A stretch of 64,000 nucleotides of DNA, from contig DASRER010000006.1 of assembly GCA_035651995.1 (NCBI GenBank), forward strand, positions 62,001 to 126,000. Direction: 5' to 3'. The DNA is from Terriglobales bacterium (GTDB taxonomy: Bacteria > Acidobacteriota > Terriglobia > Terriglobales > Acidobacteriaceae). Shown piece by piece: positions 9,179 through 18,190 of this stretch. The notes below the pieces were generated by a model. It saw only the letters and a list, made by a program, of their open reading frames with translations. It ran no database searches and was not told the origin of the DNA. Position numbers and translations under genes: made by a program. Every line of letters starts with the position of its first letter. Positions within the stretch are counted from its first letter, which is position 1.

Positions 9179-12100
9179 TTACGCCGCCGTGAACTGTTTC
9201 TCCGGCTCCTTCACGCCCCGCCTGCGCCACCGGCCCTGCAGCCGGTCCAGGTACACGTAGTACACCGGCGTGATGTAGAGGGTGATCAGTTGTGAGAGCA
9301 GCAGCCCGCCGACCACCGCCAGTCCCAGCCCGCGACGCGATCCCGAGCCCGCGCCCCAGCCCACCGCAATCGGCAGAATGCCCATCAGCGCCGCGAACGT
9401 CGTCATCATGATCGGCCGGAAGCGCACGATGGCGCCCTGAAAGATGGACTCCTCCGGCGTCTCGCCCTTGTTGCGCTCGTTCTCCAGCGCGAAGTCGATC
9501 ATCATGATGGCGTTCTTTTTCACGATGCCGACCAGCATGATGACGCCCACGAACGAGTACAGGTTCAGCTCCTCGCGGAACAGCAGCAGCGTGGCCAGCG
9601 CGCCCACGCCCGCCGACGGCAGGCCCGACAGGATCGTCAGCGGATGAATGAAGCTCTCATACAGAATCCCGAGCACGATGTAGATCACCAGGATCGCCGC
9701 CAGCAGCAACAGTCCCATGTTCGAGAACGACTGCTGGAAGGCCTGCGCCGTGCCCTGGAAGCTGCGCGTGATGTTGGCCGGCAGCGTCTTGTTGGCCGCG
9801 TCTTCCACCGCCCTGGCCGCCGTGCCCAGCGACGCACCCGGACGCAGGTTGAAGCTCAGCGTCACTGCCGGCAGCTGTCCCAGGTGGTTCACCGTCAGCG
9901 GCCCCACGCTCGGCCCGACCGACGCCACCGTATCCAGCGGGACCAGCCGGTTGTCGTTGGCGCGCACATACAGCATCGAGAGTGACTTGGGATCGTTCTG
10001 GTACGGCGGCGCCAGCTCCAGGATCACGTAGTACTCGTTGTTCGGCGTGTACATCGTGCTCACCTGCCGCTGCCCGTACGCGGAGTAGAGCGCGTCCGAC
10101 ACCTGTTGCGCCGTCAGCCCGAGCGCGTACGCCTTGTCGCGGTCCACCTTCACCGCCAGTTGCGGGTTGTGCAGTTGCAGGTCGCTGCTCACGTCCTGGA
10201 TCTGCGGGATTTTGCGCAGCTCGGCTTCCAGCCTGGGCGCCTGCTCGTAAAGCTGCTTCGTGTCGGGCGCTTGCAGCGTGTATTGGTACTGCGAATTGGC
10301 GATGCGTCCGCCCACGTTGATGGTCGGCGGAACCTGCAGGAACACGCGCACGTCAGGCACCGCCGCCAGCTTCCTGCGCAGCTGCTGGATCACCTGGTCG
10401 GCGCTCATGTGGTTCGGGCGGTCTTTCACCTCCTTCAAATGCATGAAGACGCGCCCCTGGTTCACCGGCGTGCCGTACGACGTCATGGTGTAGAGCACGT
10501 TCGGGTCCTGCTGCGTGATCTCGGCAATCTTTTGCAGATTGGCGCCCATGCGCTCGAACCCGATCCCCTCCGGCCCCTGAACAAACCCGAACAGCAGCCC
10601 CGCGTCTTCGTTGGGGATGAATCCCGTCTGCACGCTCTGGAACAGGAAGAACGTGAGCCCGATGACGGCGAAGCTCACCAGCAGCGTGGCCATCTTGTGG
10701 CGCAGCACCGTGCGCAGCGAGCTTTCGTAAAAGCCCAGGGCCCGGTCGAACACGCGCTCGGTGGCGTTGTAGAAACGCCCGTGCCGCTCCTCGCGCGGCG
10801 GGCGCAGGAAGCGGCTGCACAGCATCGGCGTCATCGTCAGCGAAACGAAGCCGGACACCAGGATCGCCGACGTGATCACCACCGCGAACTCGTGCAGCAG
10901 CCGCCCAATGATCCCGCTCATGAACAGGATGGGGATGAACACCGCCGCCAGCGACAGCGTCATCGAGAGGATGGTGAATCCGATCTCGCCCGCGCCGTCC
11001 AGCGACGCCTCGAGCGGTGACTTGCCCATCTCCATGTGCCGGACAATGTTTTCCAGCACCACGATGGCGTCGTCCACCACGAACCCGACTGCCAGCGTGA
11101 GCGACATCAGCGACAGGTTGTCCACCGTGTAGCCCAGCAGATACATCACCGGGAATGTCCCGATGATGGACATCGGCAGCGCGAGGCTGGGAATGATCGT
11201 GGCCGAAATGTTGCGCAGGAACAGGAAGATGACCAGCACCACCAGCGCGATCGCCAGCAGCAGCGTGAACTTCACGTCGCTCACGCTCTGCCGGATGGAA
11301 AGCGAACGGTCGTACAGCACGTTCACGCTGATGGAGCGCGGAATCGTCTGCTCCAGGCCGGGCAGGATCTTCCTGATCGCATCCACGATCTCCACCGTGT
11401 TCGTGCCCGGCTGCTTCTGGATGGCGATCACCACCGCCCGCTGCCCGTTGAAGGCGCTGCGCGAGTACTTGTCCTGCACGTCGTCATAGACCTGGCCGAG
11501 ATCGCCCAGCCGCACCGGCGATCCGTTGCGGTAGGCCACAATCAGCGGCCGGAACGCCGCCGCGTTCAGCAGTTGCCCGTTCGATTCCAGCGTGTAGCTC
11601 GCCTCCGGCGCGTAGATGCTGCCCACCGGCAGGTTCGTGTTGCCGCTCTGGATTGCCGCCGACACTTCGTCCATCCCGATCTGCCGCGACGCCAGCTGGT
11701 TCGGGTCCACCGCCACGCGCACCGCGTACTTGGCCGCGCCGAACACCTGCACCTGCGCCACGCCGGGCACCATCGAGAGGCGCTGGCCGATGGTCGTCTC
11801 GGCGGCGGCGTCGACCGCGTAGATCGGCATCGCGCTCGAGGTCAGCGCCAGATAAAGGATCGGCTGGTCCGACGGGTTGACCTTGCGGAACGTCGGCGGG
11901 GTCGGCATGTTCGGCGGCAGTTGCCCGCCGGCCGCCGCGATCGCCGATTGCACGTCCACCGCCGCGCCGTCCAAATCACGCGAGAGATCGAATTGAATCG
12001 TGATGCTGGTCGAGCCCAGCTGGCTCGTCGACGTGATCTGGCTCACGCCCGCGATGGTGGTGAACTGCCGCTCCAGCGGCGTCGCCACTGAGGCGGCCAT

Positions 12101-12268
12101 CGTCTCCGGACTCGCGCCCGGCAGCGCCGCGCTCACCTGGATGGTGGGGAAGTCAACGTTCGGCAGGTCGCTGACCGGCAGCACCCGGTAGGCGAACACA
12201 CCGAACACGATGATCGCCGCCATGACCAGCGTGGTCATGATCGGGCGCTTGATGAAGAGAGACGTCAC
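9179..12268 (-). CDS. RND efflux permease (MdtB/MdtC-like, AcrB superfamily)
   Basis: Proton-driven inner-membrane drug exporter of 1029 residues, the usual RND length. The N-terminus MTSLFIKRPIMTTLVMAAIIVFGVFAY is the first membrane helix. Pore-domain motifs LPNVDFPTIQV and LPPNMPTPP are of MdtB/C type, and the TM4 proton-relay Asp pair is present in GFVVDDAIVVLENI. The C-terminal helix block ends with a short basic cytosolic tail. Its start overlaps the stop of the membrane-fusion gene by an ATGA, so the two are translationally coupled. No outer-membrane TolC-type gene is adjacent; it must be supplied from elsewhere. Substrate is not predictable from sequence. Confidence 0.95.
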   Translation of the reverse strand: MTSLFIKRPIMTTLVMAAIIVFGVFAYRVLPVSDLPNVDFPTIQVSAALPGASPETMAASVATPLERQFTTIAGVSQITSTSQLGSTSITIQFDLSRDLDGAAVDVQSAIAAAGGQLPPNMPTPPTFRKVNPSDQPILYLALTSSAMPIYAVDAAAETTIGQRLSMVPGVAQVQVFGAAKYAVRVAVDPNQLASRQIGMDEVSAAIQSGNTNLPVGSIYAPEASYTLESNGQLLNAAAFRPLIVAYRNGSPVRLGDLGQVYDDVQDKYSRSAFNGQRAVVIAIQKQPGTNTVEIVDAIRKILPGLEQTIPRSISVNVLYDRSLSIRQSVSDVKFTLLLAIALVVLVIFLFLRNISATIIPSLALPMSIIGTFPVMYLLGYTVDNLSLMSLTLAVGFVVDDAIVVLENIVRHMEMGKSPLEASLDGAGEIGFTILSMTLSLAAVFIPILFMSGIIGRLLHEFAVVITSAILVSGFVSLTMTPMLCSRFLRPPREERHGRFYNATERVFDRALGFYESSLRTVLRHKMATLLVSFAVIGLTFFLFQSVQTGFIPNEDAGLLFGFVQGPEGIGFERMGANLQKIAEITQQDPNVLYTMTSYGTPVNQGRVFMHLKEVKDRPNHMSADQVIQQLRRKLAAVPDVRVFLQVPPTINVGGRIANSQYQYTLQAPDTKQLYEQAPRLEAELRKIPQIQDVSSDLQLHNPQLAVKVDRDKAYALGLTAQQVSDALYSAYGQRQVSTMYTPNNEYYVILELAPPYQNDPKSLSMLYVRANDNRLVPLDTVASVGPSVGPLTVNHLGQLPAVTLSFNLRPGASLGTAARAVEDAANKTLPANITRSFQGTAQAFQQSFSNMGLLLLAAILVIYIVLGILYESFIHPLTILSGLPSAGVGALATLLLFREELNLYSFVGVIMLVGIVKKNAIMMIDFALENERNKGETPEESIFQGAIVRFRPIMMTTFAALMGILPIAVGWGAGSGSRRGLGLAVVGGLLLSQLITLYITPVYYVYLDRLQGRWRRRGVKEPEKQFTAA

Positions 12269-13506
12269 TGGCTGTCCCCGGGACCCCCGCCGGCTTCAGC
12301 GCCCGGAGACGTTGCTTCCGGACCAGGTTGCAGGGGGACCGTGCGCGCCACCTGGACTTTCCCATTCGGCGCCACCTTGATCTGGCCCTCCACGATCACC
12401 GGCTCGCCCGGCTGCACTCCTTTTTCGATCACGGCCAGTTGCCGGTACGTGCGCGACGTCTGCACTGGACGCATCTGCGCCGTGCCGTCGCTCTGCACCA
12501 CGTACACGTACTTGCCCTGCGTGCCCGTCTGCACCGCGGCCGCCGGCACCACGACCGCATTGGCATCGGTCCCGAGCCTGACCTGCACCCGCGAGAACTG
12601 GCCCGGCCACAGCCGCCGGTCACGGTTCGCGAACGTCGCCATCAGCTTGATCGTGCCCGTCGCCGGGTCCACGCCGTTGTCAATGAAGGTCAGCATGCCC
12701 TCCGACGGTCTGGGATCGTTCTGCGGGAAGGCATACACCGGCACTTTGCCCACGCCGCGCGCCCGCACCGCCGCCAGCTGCGACTCGGGAATGCTGAACA
12801 GCACGTAGATGGGCCGAATCTGGTTCAGCGTGGTCAGCGCGCTGGTGTCGTTGGCTTTTACCAGGTTGCCCAGGTTCACCAGGATCGCGCCGGCGCGCGC
12901 GTCAATCGGCGCTTTGATGTCGGTGTAACCCAGGTTCACGCGCGCCTGCTCCACCGCCGCCTTGTCCGCCTGCACTGCGGCTGCGCTCGAGCGCGCGATC
13001 GCTTCCTGCTGCTGCAGCAGTTGCGGCGCAATCACTCCCGCCTGCGCCAGCGCGCGGTCGCGCTCCGCCTCGGCCTGGTTGTACGAAGCCGTCGCTTCGT
13101 CCTGCGCCAGCCTGCCCTCGGCCTGGTGCAGGGCTGCTTCAAAAGGACGCTTGTCGAGCTGGAACAGCAGCTGTCCCGCTTTTACGTCGTCACCCTGCTC
13201 GAGCAGAACCCGCACGATCTGCCCGTCCACCATGGACTTCACCTGCACGCTGCGGTACGGCTGCGCGTTGCCGATCGCTTCAATCTCAATGGGAACCGCA
13301 AGCTTTCCGGCTGGCGACACGGTTACCGAAGGCGCCTGCGCCTGAGCGTTGGGCGCGGCATTCGCCTTTTCCTGGCGGCTGCAGCCGGAACTCGTAAGCA
13401 GGAAACTACAAGCCGCTCCCGCTGCAATCAGGACGAGGAAGGTTTGCGAAAAAGGCCTGAAAAAATACCGCTTCAACAAGACGCCCATGCGTCCCGCCCC
13501 ATTCAA
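12265..13506 (-). CDS. RND membrane-fusion lipoprotein (MdtA/AcrA family)
   Basis: Periplasmic adaptor of 413 residues linking the RND permease to an outer-membrane channel. A hydrophobic signal with lipobox-like LLTSSGC near residue 42 suggests lipid anchoring. The split lipoyl/barrel-sandwich halves are visible as VKSMVDGQIVRVLLEQGDDVKAGQLLFQLD and GYTDIKAPIDARAGAILVNLGN, flanking an alpha-hairpin rich in Ala, Gln and Glu. The start is ambiguous between M1 and M7 (18 nt apart); neither has a strong ribosome-binding site. It is first in a two-gene operon with the permease. Confidence 0.93.
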   Translation of the reverse strand: MNGAGRMGVLLKRYFFRPFSQTFLVLIAAGAACSFLLTSSGCSRQEKANAAPNAQAQAPSVTVSPAGKLAVPIEIEAIGNAQPYRSVQVKSMVDGQIVRVLLEQGDDVKAGQLLFQLDKRPFEAALHQAEGRLAQDEATASYNQAEAERDRALAQAGVIAPQLLQQQEAIARSSAAAVQADKAAVEQARVNLGYTDIKAPIDARAGAILVNLGNLVKANDTSALTTLNQIRPIYVLFSIPESQLAAVRARGVGKVPVYAFPQNDPRPSEGMLTFIDNGVDPATGTIKLMATFANRDRRLWPGQFSRVQVRLGTDANAVVVPAAAVQTGTQGKYVYVVQSDGTAQMRPVQTSRTYRQLAVIEKGVQPGEPVIVEGQIKVAPNGKVQVARTVPLQPGPEATSPGAEAGGGPGDSQ

Positions 13507-14079
13507 CGGGCGCTATGAATGCGAAAAACTTCTCCGCCAGTAAAAACCCTGCTGCGCGAGAAATCACTCGCCATAGGTTCGCTCGCCGTGCTTGTCACAA
13601 AGTTCACCCTGTTTGGATGTCCGCAATGGACGATGGTTTGCAGCCGGCCGGCGTTCCCGTCAAGAGGGCAGCTTCCTGCCGGCGATTCCCGGCATTCGCC
13701 CGGCGTCGCCAGCTATGCGTGTTGCGACACATTCCCCGCCTCGCTGCCCGCCGCGCGCCCCGCAGGGCAGCTGCCCCCATCCCGGTGCGGCCTTTTAATT
13801 CATTGTCCGCCAAGCACTTGGGGCCGAAGCCCGGAGGCATCCGGAGGCATCTAATGGGAGTAGAACGGAGCGACGCCATGCAAGCGGCATTCATCCCGTC
13901 TACCCTCAAATTCACCCGACTGCGCGTCTTCCCGGACCATTAATTCCCCTTCCGGACTGAGCACCATGGGTGTTTGAAAGGATCTGAAACAGGCGACCCG
14001 CGTCGGGGCCCACGTGCCGGGTGTGTCTTGGGAGCCGTGTCGCCGCAGGACTTTGCGCAATGTAGAAGAAGAAGGCCTT
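13507..14079. other. Gene-free divergent spacer upstream of the SMR gene
   Basis: About 570 nt with no convincing gene; short open frames here have no family features or ribosome-binding sites. The 150 nt before the SMR start are GC-rich and can form several stems. I looked for guanidine riboswitch signatures, which often precede SMR exporters, and did not find their conserved loops. Confidence 0.4.
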
Positions 14080-14406
14080 ATGCCGTGGTTTTATCTGATG
14101 TTCGCCATTTCACTGGACGTGATCGGTACGGTGTTCCTCAAGCTCTCGCACGGGCTCGAGCGCCTGGTGCCGACGGTTCTGATGTTCCTGTTTTATGCGG
14201 CCAGCATGGTGCCGCTCTCGCTGGCGTGCAAGTCGCTGCCCATCAGCCTGGTCTATGCCATGTGGTCGGCGCTGGGGACGGTGCTGGTCTTCCTGATCGG
14301 AATGATATGGTTCCGCGAACCGGCCAGCCTCATGAAGATCGGCTCGCTCGTGCTGATTGTGGTGGGCCTGATCGCGCTCAACCTGAGCACCGTGCGCGCT
14401 CAGTAA
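14080..14406 (+). CDS. Small multidrug resistance (SMR) family transporter with Asp replacing the essential Glu
   Basis: Inner-membrane protein of 108 residues with four hydrophobic helices, the normal SMR size. The start is set at MPWFYLMFAISLDVIGTVFL, which aligns with the EmrE N-terminus (IYLGGAILAEVIGTTLMK); an upstream extension of 22 residues is polar and unlikely. The shared VIGT motif and the WSALG-VL-FLIG signature of TM3 identify the family. The residue aligned to the membrane-embedded Glu14 of EmrE, essential for proton/substrate exchange, is Asp13 here. TM3 and TM4 otherwise look intact. Gene order gives no substrate; it is a single gene followed by an R3 palindrome. Confidence 0.88.
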   Translation: MPWFYLMFAISLDVIGTVFLKLSHGLERLVPTVLMFLFYAASMVPLSLACKSLPISLVYAMWSALGTVLVFLIGMIWFREPASLMKIGSLVLIVVGLIALNLSTVRAQ

Positions 14407-14420
14407 GAACGAATGCGCTG

Positions 14421-14475
14421 TTGGCCCTTAGCTCTTGGCTTTTGGCTAAGAGCCAAGAGCCAATGGCCAAGAGCG
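14421..14475. repeat. R3 palindromic element between convergent genes
   Basis: Inverted arms built from GGCTCTTGGCTCTTAGC-like units fill the space between the SMR stop and the stop of the leftward dioxygenase gene. It can form a long imperfect hairpin and may serve as a bidirectional terminator. Confidence 0.75.
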
Positions 14476-14481
14476 GTTGTC

Positions 14482-15222
14482 CTACCCGTGCCCAGTCGTT
14501 TCCTTCTGCATCTGGGCATTCATCTTCGCGGTAATCTCATTGCGCACGTCCCATAGCGGCTTATAGAAGACGTGTTCCTGCCGCTGGCGCAGCACCTCCA
14601 CCGGCGTTCCCATGGTGCCAATCACGCCGCCGCCAATGATCCTTTGCGCCAGCTTCAGGTGGTGATACCGGAACAGCTGCATGCGCTCGTCGAAGTCGAG
14701 CATGCGCTCGGCCACGTCGTGCAGCGCGAAGAATTCGGCGTGCCGCCGATACAGGTCGTGCACACTCAGTCCTGCGGCGTGCAACTGCTCGAAGAAGACG
14801 TCGCCCAGCCGCGGTCCAATGTGCAGCAGGGCAGAGAAGCCCGGTGAATCGAGGCCGCTGCCGTGCCCGAGGCCGGCGCGAATGATGTGGTAGTCGTACG
14901 GGGTAATTGTCTCCAGCACGTGCAGGAGCCCGATCGGGAAGTCCAGCATCTGGTTGGCGCGCCGCAGCAGGCGCGCCGCGTTCAGCGCGTCGCCCGCGTG
15001 CAGCAGGTCGCGGGCGCGGCCGACCTCGAATGCCGCTCCCTTCAGCAGCAGCTCCGACGCCTGGTGCACCACCTGAAACGTCAGCTCGTCCGGATGCGCC
15101 AGCTGCTCCACCGTCTTCTGCAGCGCCAGCAGTTCGTCGGTGCGCAGATAGCGCTCGTAATCGGAGGCAGCCGTTCCCGGCAGAATCGGCTTGGTCACGT
15201 CCGGCTTGGTCATGTCCGTCAT
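14482..15222 (-). CDS. Tryptophan 2,3-dioxygenase-family protein
   Basis: Haem enzyme of 246 residues expected to oxidise L-Trp (or a derivative) to N-formylkynurenine. Active-site positions known from bacterial TDO are conserved: F49 and H53 in LTFQVVHQASE, R115 in YHIIRAGLG, the SGLDS loop at about 122-126, and the proximal haem ligand H188 in FRYHHLKLAQRIIG, followed by GTMGTP. Start chosen at MTDMTKPD because AGAGGG precedes it; a longer start adds 11 residues. It lies 17 nt downstream of an ABC ATPase gene on the same strand, so co-transcription is likely. No kynureninase or formamidase is nearby. Related TDO-like enzymes act in secondary metabolism, so the substrate is open. Confidence 0.88.
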   Translation of the reverse strand: MTDMTKPDVTKPILPGTAASDYERYLRTDELLALQKTVEQLAHPDELTFQVVHQASELLLKGAAFEVGRARDLLHAGDALNAARLLRRANQMLDFPIGLLHVLETITPYDYHIIRAGLGHGSGLDSPGFSALLHIGPRLGDVFFEQLHAAGLSVHDLYRRHAEFFALHDVAERMLDFDERMQLFRYHHLKLAQRIIGGGVIGTMGTPVEVLRQRQEHVFYKPLWDVRNEITAKMNAQMQKETTGHG

Positions 15223-15239
15223 TGCTTGCCCTCTCGCGC

Positions 15240-15944
15240 CTATTTCTCGGTCCACTGCGGGTCATCCTGGGGCGGGACCATATGGCCGTCGCGCATGTGG
15301 ATGATCACGTCGCCGTAGCGCGCCGCCTCAGGATTGTGGGTGATCATCAGTACGGTCTGCCCCAGCTCCTGGTTCGACTGCCGCAGCATGTTCAGCACCG
15401 CCGCCGAGTTCTCCGAATCCAGGTTGCCGGTGGGCTCGTCGGCCAGCACGATCGCCGGCTTGTTGATCAGCGCGCGCGCCAGCGCCACCCGCTGCTGCTC
15501 ACCGCCGCTCAGCTCCGATGGACGATGATTCAGCCGTGCACGTATCCCCAGCAAGTCCACGATCCGGTCGAAGTGCTTCTCGTCTGCGTCATCGGTTCCG
15601 CTGATGCTCCGCGCGATGCGGATGTTGCTGGCCGCGTCCAGCGTGGGCAGCAGGTTGAACTTCTGGAAGACGAACCCGATCTTGCGCCGTCGCAGCCGGG
15701 TGCGCTCGGCATCGCCCATCGCGGCGAAGTCGGCGCCATCCACCAGCACGTGGCCGGAATCCGCCCGCGCCAGCCCGCCGAGGACGTAGAAAAGGGTGGA
15801 CTTGCCCGAGCCACTCGGCCCCACGATGCTCACAAAGTGTCCTGCTTCCACCTCGAGCGAGATGCCGCGCAGCGCCGGCACGCCGACCTTGCCGATCCGG
15901 TACGTCTTCACCACGTCTTTGGCGATGATGATGGGCGGCGCCAT
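15240..15944 (-). CDS. ABC transporter ATPase of the LolD/MacB type
   Basis: Cytosolic ATPase of 234 residues. Walker A is GPSGSGKST (42-50), the Q-loop is FVFQKFNLLPT, the signature is LSGGEQQR (145-152), Walker B is IVLADEP (165-171) and the H-loop is ITHNPE. The LLPTLDAASNIR and GNLDSE-type segments are typical of the MacB/LolD branch that energises FtsX-like permeases in lipoprotein trafficking or mechanotransmission. Start set at MAPPIIIAKDVVKTY; a 361-residue reading runs upstream into an intergenic repeat and is not credible. No FtsX/MacB permease or fusion protein is adjacent, so this is an orphan ATPase, apparently co-transcribed with the dioxygenase downstream. Confidence 0.9.
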   Translation of the reverse strand: MAPPIIIAKDVVKTYRIGKVGVPALRGISLEVEAGHFVSIVGPSGSGKSTLFYVLGGLARADSGHVLVDGADFAAMGDAERTRLRRRKIGFVFQKFNLLPTLDAASNIRIARSISGTDDADEKHFDRIVDLLGIRARLNHRPSELSGGEQQRVALARALINKPAIVLADEPTGNLDSENSAAVLNMLRQSNQELGQTVLMITHNPEAARYGDVIIHMRDGHMVPPQDDPQWTEK

Positions 15945-15996
15945 GTCGTTGCGGCAGCGAACGCGCAAACGCTTGAGTTTACACGAAGGCAAAGGC

Positions 15997-16132
15997 TTAC
16001 CGCGGATGTACGCGGAGAACGCGGATTTGGCAAATCGCTCCTGGTCGCTGGCTCTTGGCTGAGCGCAAAAGCGAAAAGCCGAAAGCCAAGAGCGCTCTTG
16101 CAATCCGCGCCATCCGCGTTCATCCGCGGTAA
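15997..16132. repeat. Nested palindrome: R8 arms enclosing an R3 palindrome
   Basis: The outer arms at 15997-16027 and 16102-16132 are inverted copies built on CCGCGGATGTACGCGGAGAA, matching at about 26 of 31 positions. Inside them a second inverted pair of the R3 type (GGCTCTTGGCT and AGCCAAGAGCG) occupies the centre. The right arm ends 5 nt from the stop of the leftward response-regulator gene. Confidence 0.85.
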
Positions 16133-16137
16133 GGTTT

Positions 16138-16581
16138 TCAGGAAGCGGCCACCGAGACGCCGCGCACCGGCTGAACCGCCAGCGCTTCCACTGCCGGACG
16201 CACCAGCTTCTTGGGCCCGCGTTTGCGGACCAGCAGCAGCCGGATGCGCTCCAGCAGCTCAGACGGAGCGACCATGCCCTTGGGCAGGAAGACGTCGCCC
16301 GGCATATCGCTGTCGAAAGCGGCAATCTTGCCGGAGAAGAGAATTGCGGGGGTTGAGGGGGAGAGCTGTTTGATCTGTTCCACCAGCTGGCGGCCGTCCA
16401 CGTCGGGCATGATCACATCGCTCAGCACCAGGTCCACGCCGCCGCGATGAAAGTGTTCCAGCGCTTCGCGGCCGCTGGTGCACGGCACCACGCGGTAGCC
16501 GCGCGTCTCGAGCATGATTTTTCGGATGGAGAGCGACTGTTCGTTGTCGTCGACGCAGAGAATCGTCTTCTTGGGTCGCAT
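16138..16581 (-). CDS. Stand-alone response regulator receiver protein
   Basis: Single receiver domain of 147 residues. The acidic pair is CVDDNE (10-12), the phosphoacceptor is D55 in VLSDVIMPDVDG, the switch hydroxyl is S83 in ILFSGK (Ser in place of the usual Thr) and K101 is in FLPKG. No output domain follows; the last 25 residues are basic and unstructured-looking. Start placed at MRPKKTILCVDD, preceded on the mRNA by no strong Shine-Dalgarno. A cognate kinase is not adjacent. The histidine kinase at 25.3-27.0 kb has no partner beside it, so pairing is possible but unproven. Confidence 0.9.
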   Translation of the reverse strand: MRPKKTILCVDDNEQSLSIRKIMLETRGYRVVPCTSGREALEHFHRGGVDLVLSDVIMPDVDGRQLVEQIKQLSPSTPAILFSGKIAAFDSDMPGDVFLPKGMVAPSELLERIRLLLVRKRGPKKLVRPAVEALAVQPVRGVSVAAS

Positions 16582-17008
16582 GTCTGTCCCGGTCCCCGAC
16601 GCAGCTGCCGGGCGCGTTCGCCAGAGCGGGGCCACGCGCTTGCGGCTTGAACTTTGCTTTCCTGATTTTTCAGAAAAGGCGGTTCGAAAAAACGTTCGCG
16701 CATACTACGGCCCGGAACCTGAAATGTAAAGTGCCGCGCGCATTAACCCGGTGAAATTGTGTTGGATTTTTCGCGACGCAAGTTTTCGCAGACGAATCCA
16801 GCTTTTCTGGATTCGTCCATGCTGCGCGCGCGGTGCAGCTTCCACGCGCGTTCACAGCCGTTCACAGCTTTTCAACATTGCAGGCAGGTAACACAGTGAT
16901 TACGTGCCCGGAGTTGGTTCGCTGCCCTCCGCGCCGACGCGCGCTGCAACCGACCGCCGCCGTGCGCGCCTTCGCGCACAGGCGCCGCGCTCCGCGAGGG
17001 ATGGCGCG
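16582..17008. other. Intergenic region with a terminator-like hairpin
   Basis: No gene is seen in this 427-nt spacer. A perfect 11-bp inverted repeat (GACGAATCCAG/CTGGATTCGTC, loop CTTTT) lies at 16791-16817, downstream of the leftward PhzF-family gene. It is not followed by a clear T-run, so it may be a weak terminator or an RNA-stabilising hairpin. Confidence 0.5.
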
Positions 17009-17914
17009 CTAGAGCACCACTTCGCCCCGCAGGATCTCCACCACGTTTCCTCCCACGCGCACATTGGTCACCGCATCGCCCGACTTGCTGGCACGAACGT
17101 GGAGGAAGCCCGGCCGCCCGATCTCCAGTCCCTGCGCGATGAGCGCCGGTTCATCGGGCGCGGCGACGCCGTGCTTCACCATCCACGCGGCGCAGCATCC
17201 CGCCGCCGAGCCCGTCGCCGGGTCCTCGCCGTTGTAGAAGATCATCCGGGCATGGACCCTGGCTTTCGCCGCTTCGCCGTCGAACCCGCTGACGTCGAGC
17301 GTCACGAAGTAGAAGAACTTGGCATCGCTGCGCTCCAGGTACGACGCGGCGTGGGCGAAGCTGAACTTCCAGTTGCGCAGTGTTTCGCGCCGGCGGATGG
17401 GGACGATCGCAAAGACCAGGCCGGTGGAAACCGTCTGGATGGGCAAGTCAGGATCGAGATCGCCGAGTTCGAGCCCGGCAGCCCGCGCCACTTCTTCGCG
17501 CGAGTGCACCCTGCCGAACTCGGCATCGCGCTGGCGCATCTCGCCGAACAGGCGGCCGTCGCGCCGGCTGAAGGCGACCGGCACTTTGCCCACGTTCAGG
17601 CGCAGGTCAATCTGGTCTGCCGTGCCGCCGCGCTCCTGCCGCAGCAGCCACGCCGTGCCCAGGGTGGGATGCCCGGCGAACGGCAGCTCTTCCTGCACCG
17701 TGAAGATGCGCACGCGCACGCCCTGGCGCGCCTCCGCCCCGCGATCGCCGGGCAGGACAAAGGTGGTTTCGGCCAGGTTCATCTCGCGCGCGAGCTGCTG
17801 CATCTCGCGGTCGGAGAGCCCGCGCCCGTCGGTGAATACCGCCAGCGGGTTTCCCTCCAGCTTGCGCGCGGTGAAAACGTCGAGCTGCACGAACGGATAC
17901 TTGCGCTCTGCCAT
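17009..17914 (-). CDS. PhzF-family isomerase/epimerase-like protein
   Basis: Cytosolic protein of 301 residues with the duplicated diaminopimelate-epimerase-like fold. Family motifs are present: the opening FVQLDVFT..LEGNPLAVF, E49 in NLAETTFVL (the acid of PhzF), the PFAGHPTLGTAW segment at about 75-90 and the DPATGSAAGC anion-binding loop near 230. PhzF acts in phenazine synthesis, but most homologues, including this one without other phz genes, catalyse unknown isomerisations. It stands alone between a regulator and a peroxiredoxin, divergent from the latter. Confidence 0.9.
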   Translation of the reverse strand: MAERKYPFVQLDVFTARKLEGNPLAVFTDGRGLSDREMQQLAREMNLAETTFVLPGDRGAEARQGVRVRIFTVQEELPFAGHPTLGTAWLLRQERGGTADQIDLRLNVGKVPVAFSRRDGRLFGEMRQRDAEFGRVHSREEVARAAGLELGDLDPDLPIQTVSTGLVFAIVPIRRRETLRNWKFSFAHAASYLERSDAKFFYFVTLDVSGFDGEAAKARVHARMIFYNGEDPATGSAAGCCAAWMVKHGVAAPDEPALIAQGLEIGRPGFLHVRASKSGDAVTNVRVGGNVVEILRGEVVL

Positions 17915-18190
17915 TCGCTCCTCCTCCAGAGAGCAGTTTGGACGCGGGCGGCGCGCCGCGCGATTGAAACTTTTTCATGCCAGGTTGCTGCCCGCCACCG
18001 GCCGGGGCTGGCAAGAATCTTCGCAGCCGGCTGGGCTGCGCCGGCATCTGGAAACCAGCGGCCGGCAGTGTTGACCGTCCAAGCGCCGGCTGCGTATCCT
18101 AACCGGATAATCTCAGACCAGCGGCGAGCGTTGTCCATGTTGGCTCGAATCCAGCCGCGATGGTCGTGATTGGAAGAGGGAAGATTCGTC

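Noticed and set aside
13930-14079. Guanidine riboswitch upstream of the SMR gene
   Set aside because: The conserved loops of the three main guanidine riboswitch classes that I know are not present; only general GC-rich pairing is seen.
15945-16325. N-terminal extension of the ABC ATPase to 361 residues
   Set aside because: The extension is translated R8/R3 repeat sequence and the upstream part of the response-regulator gene; the family starts at MAPPIIIAKDVVKTY.
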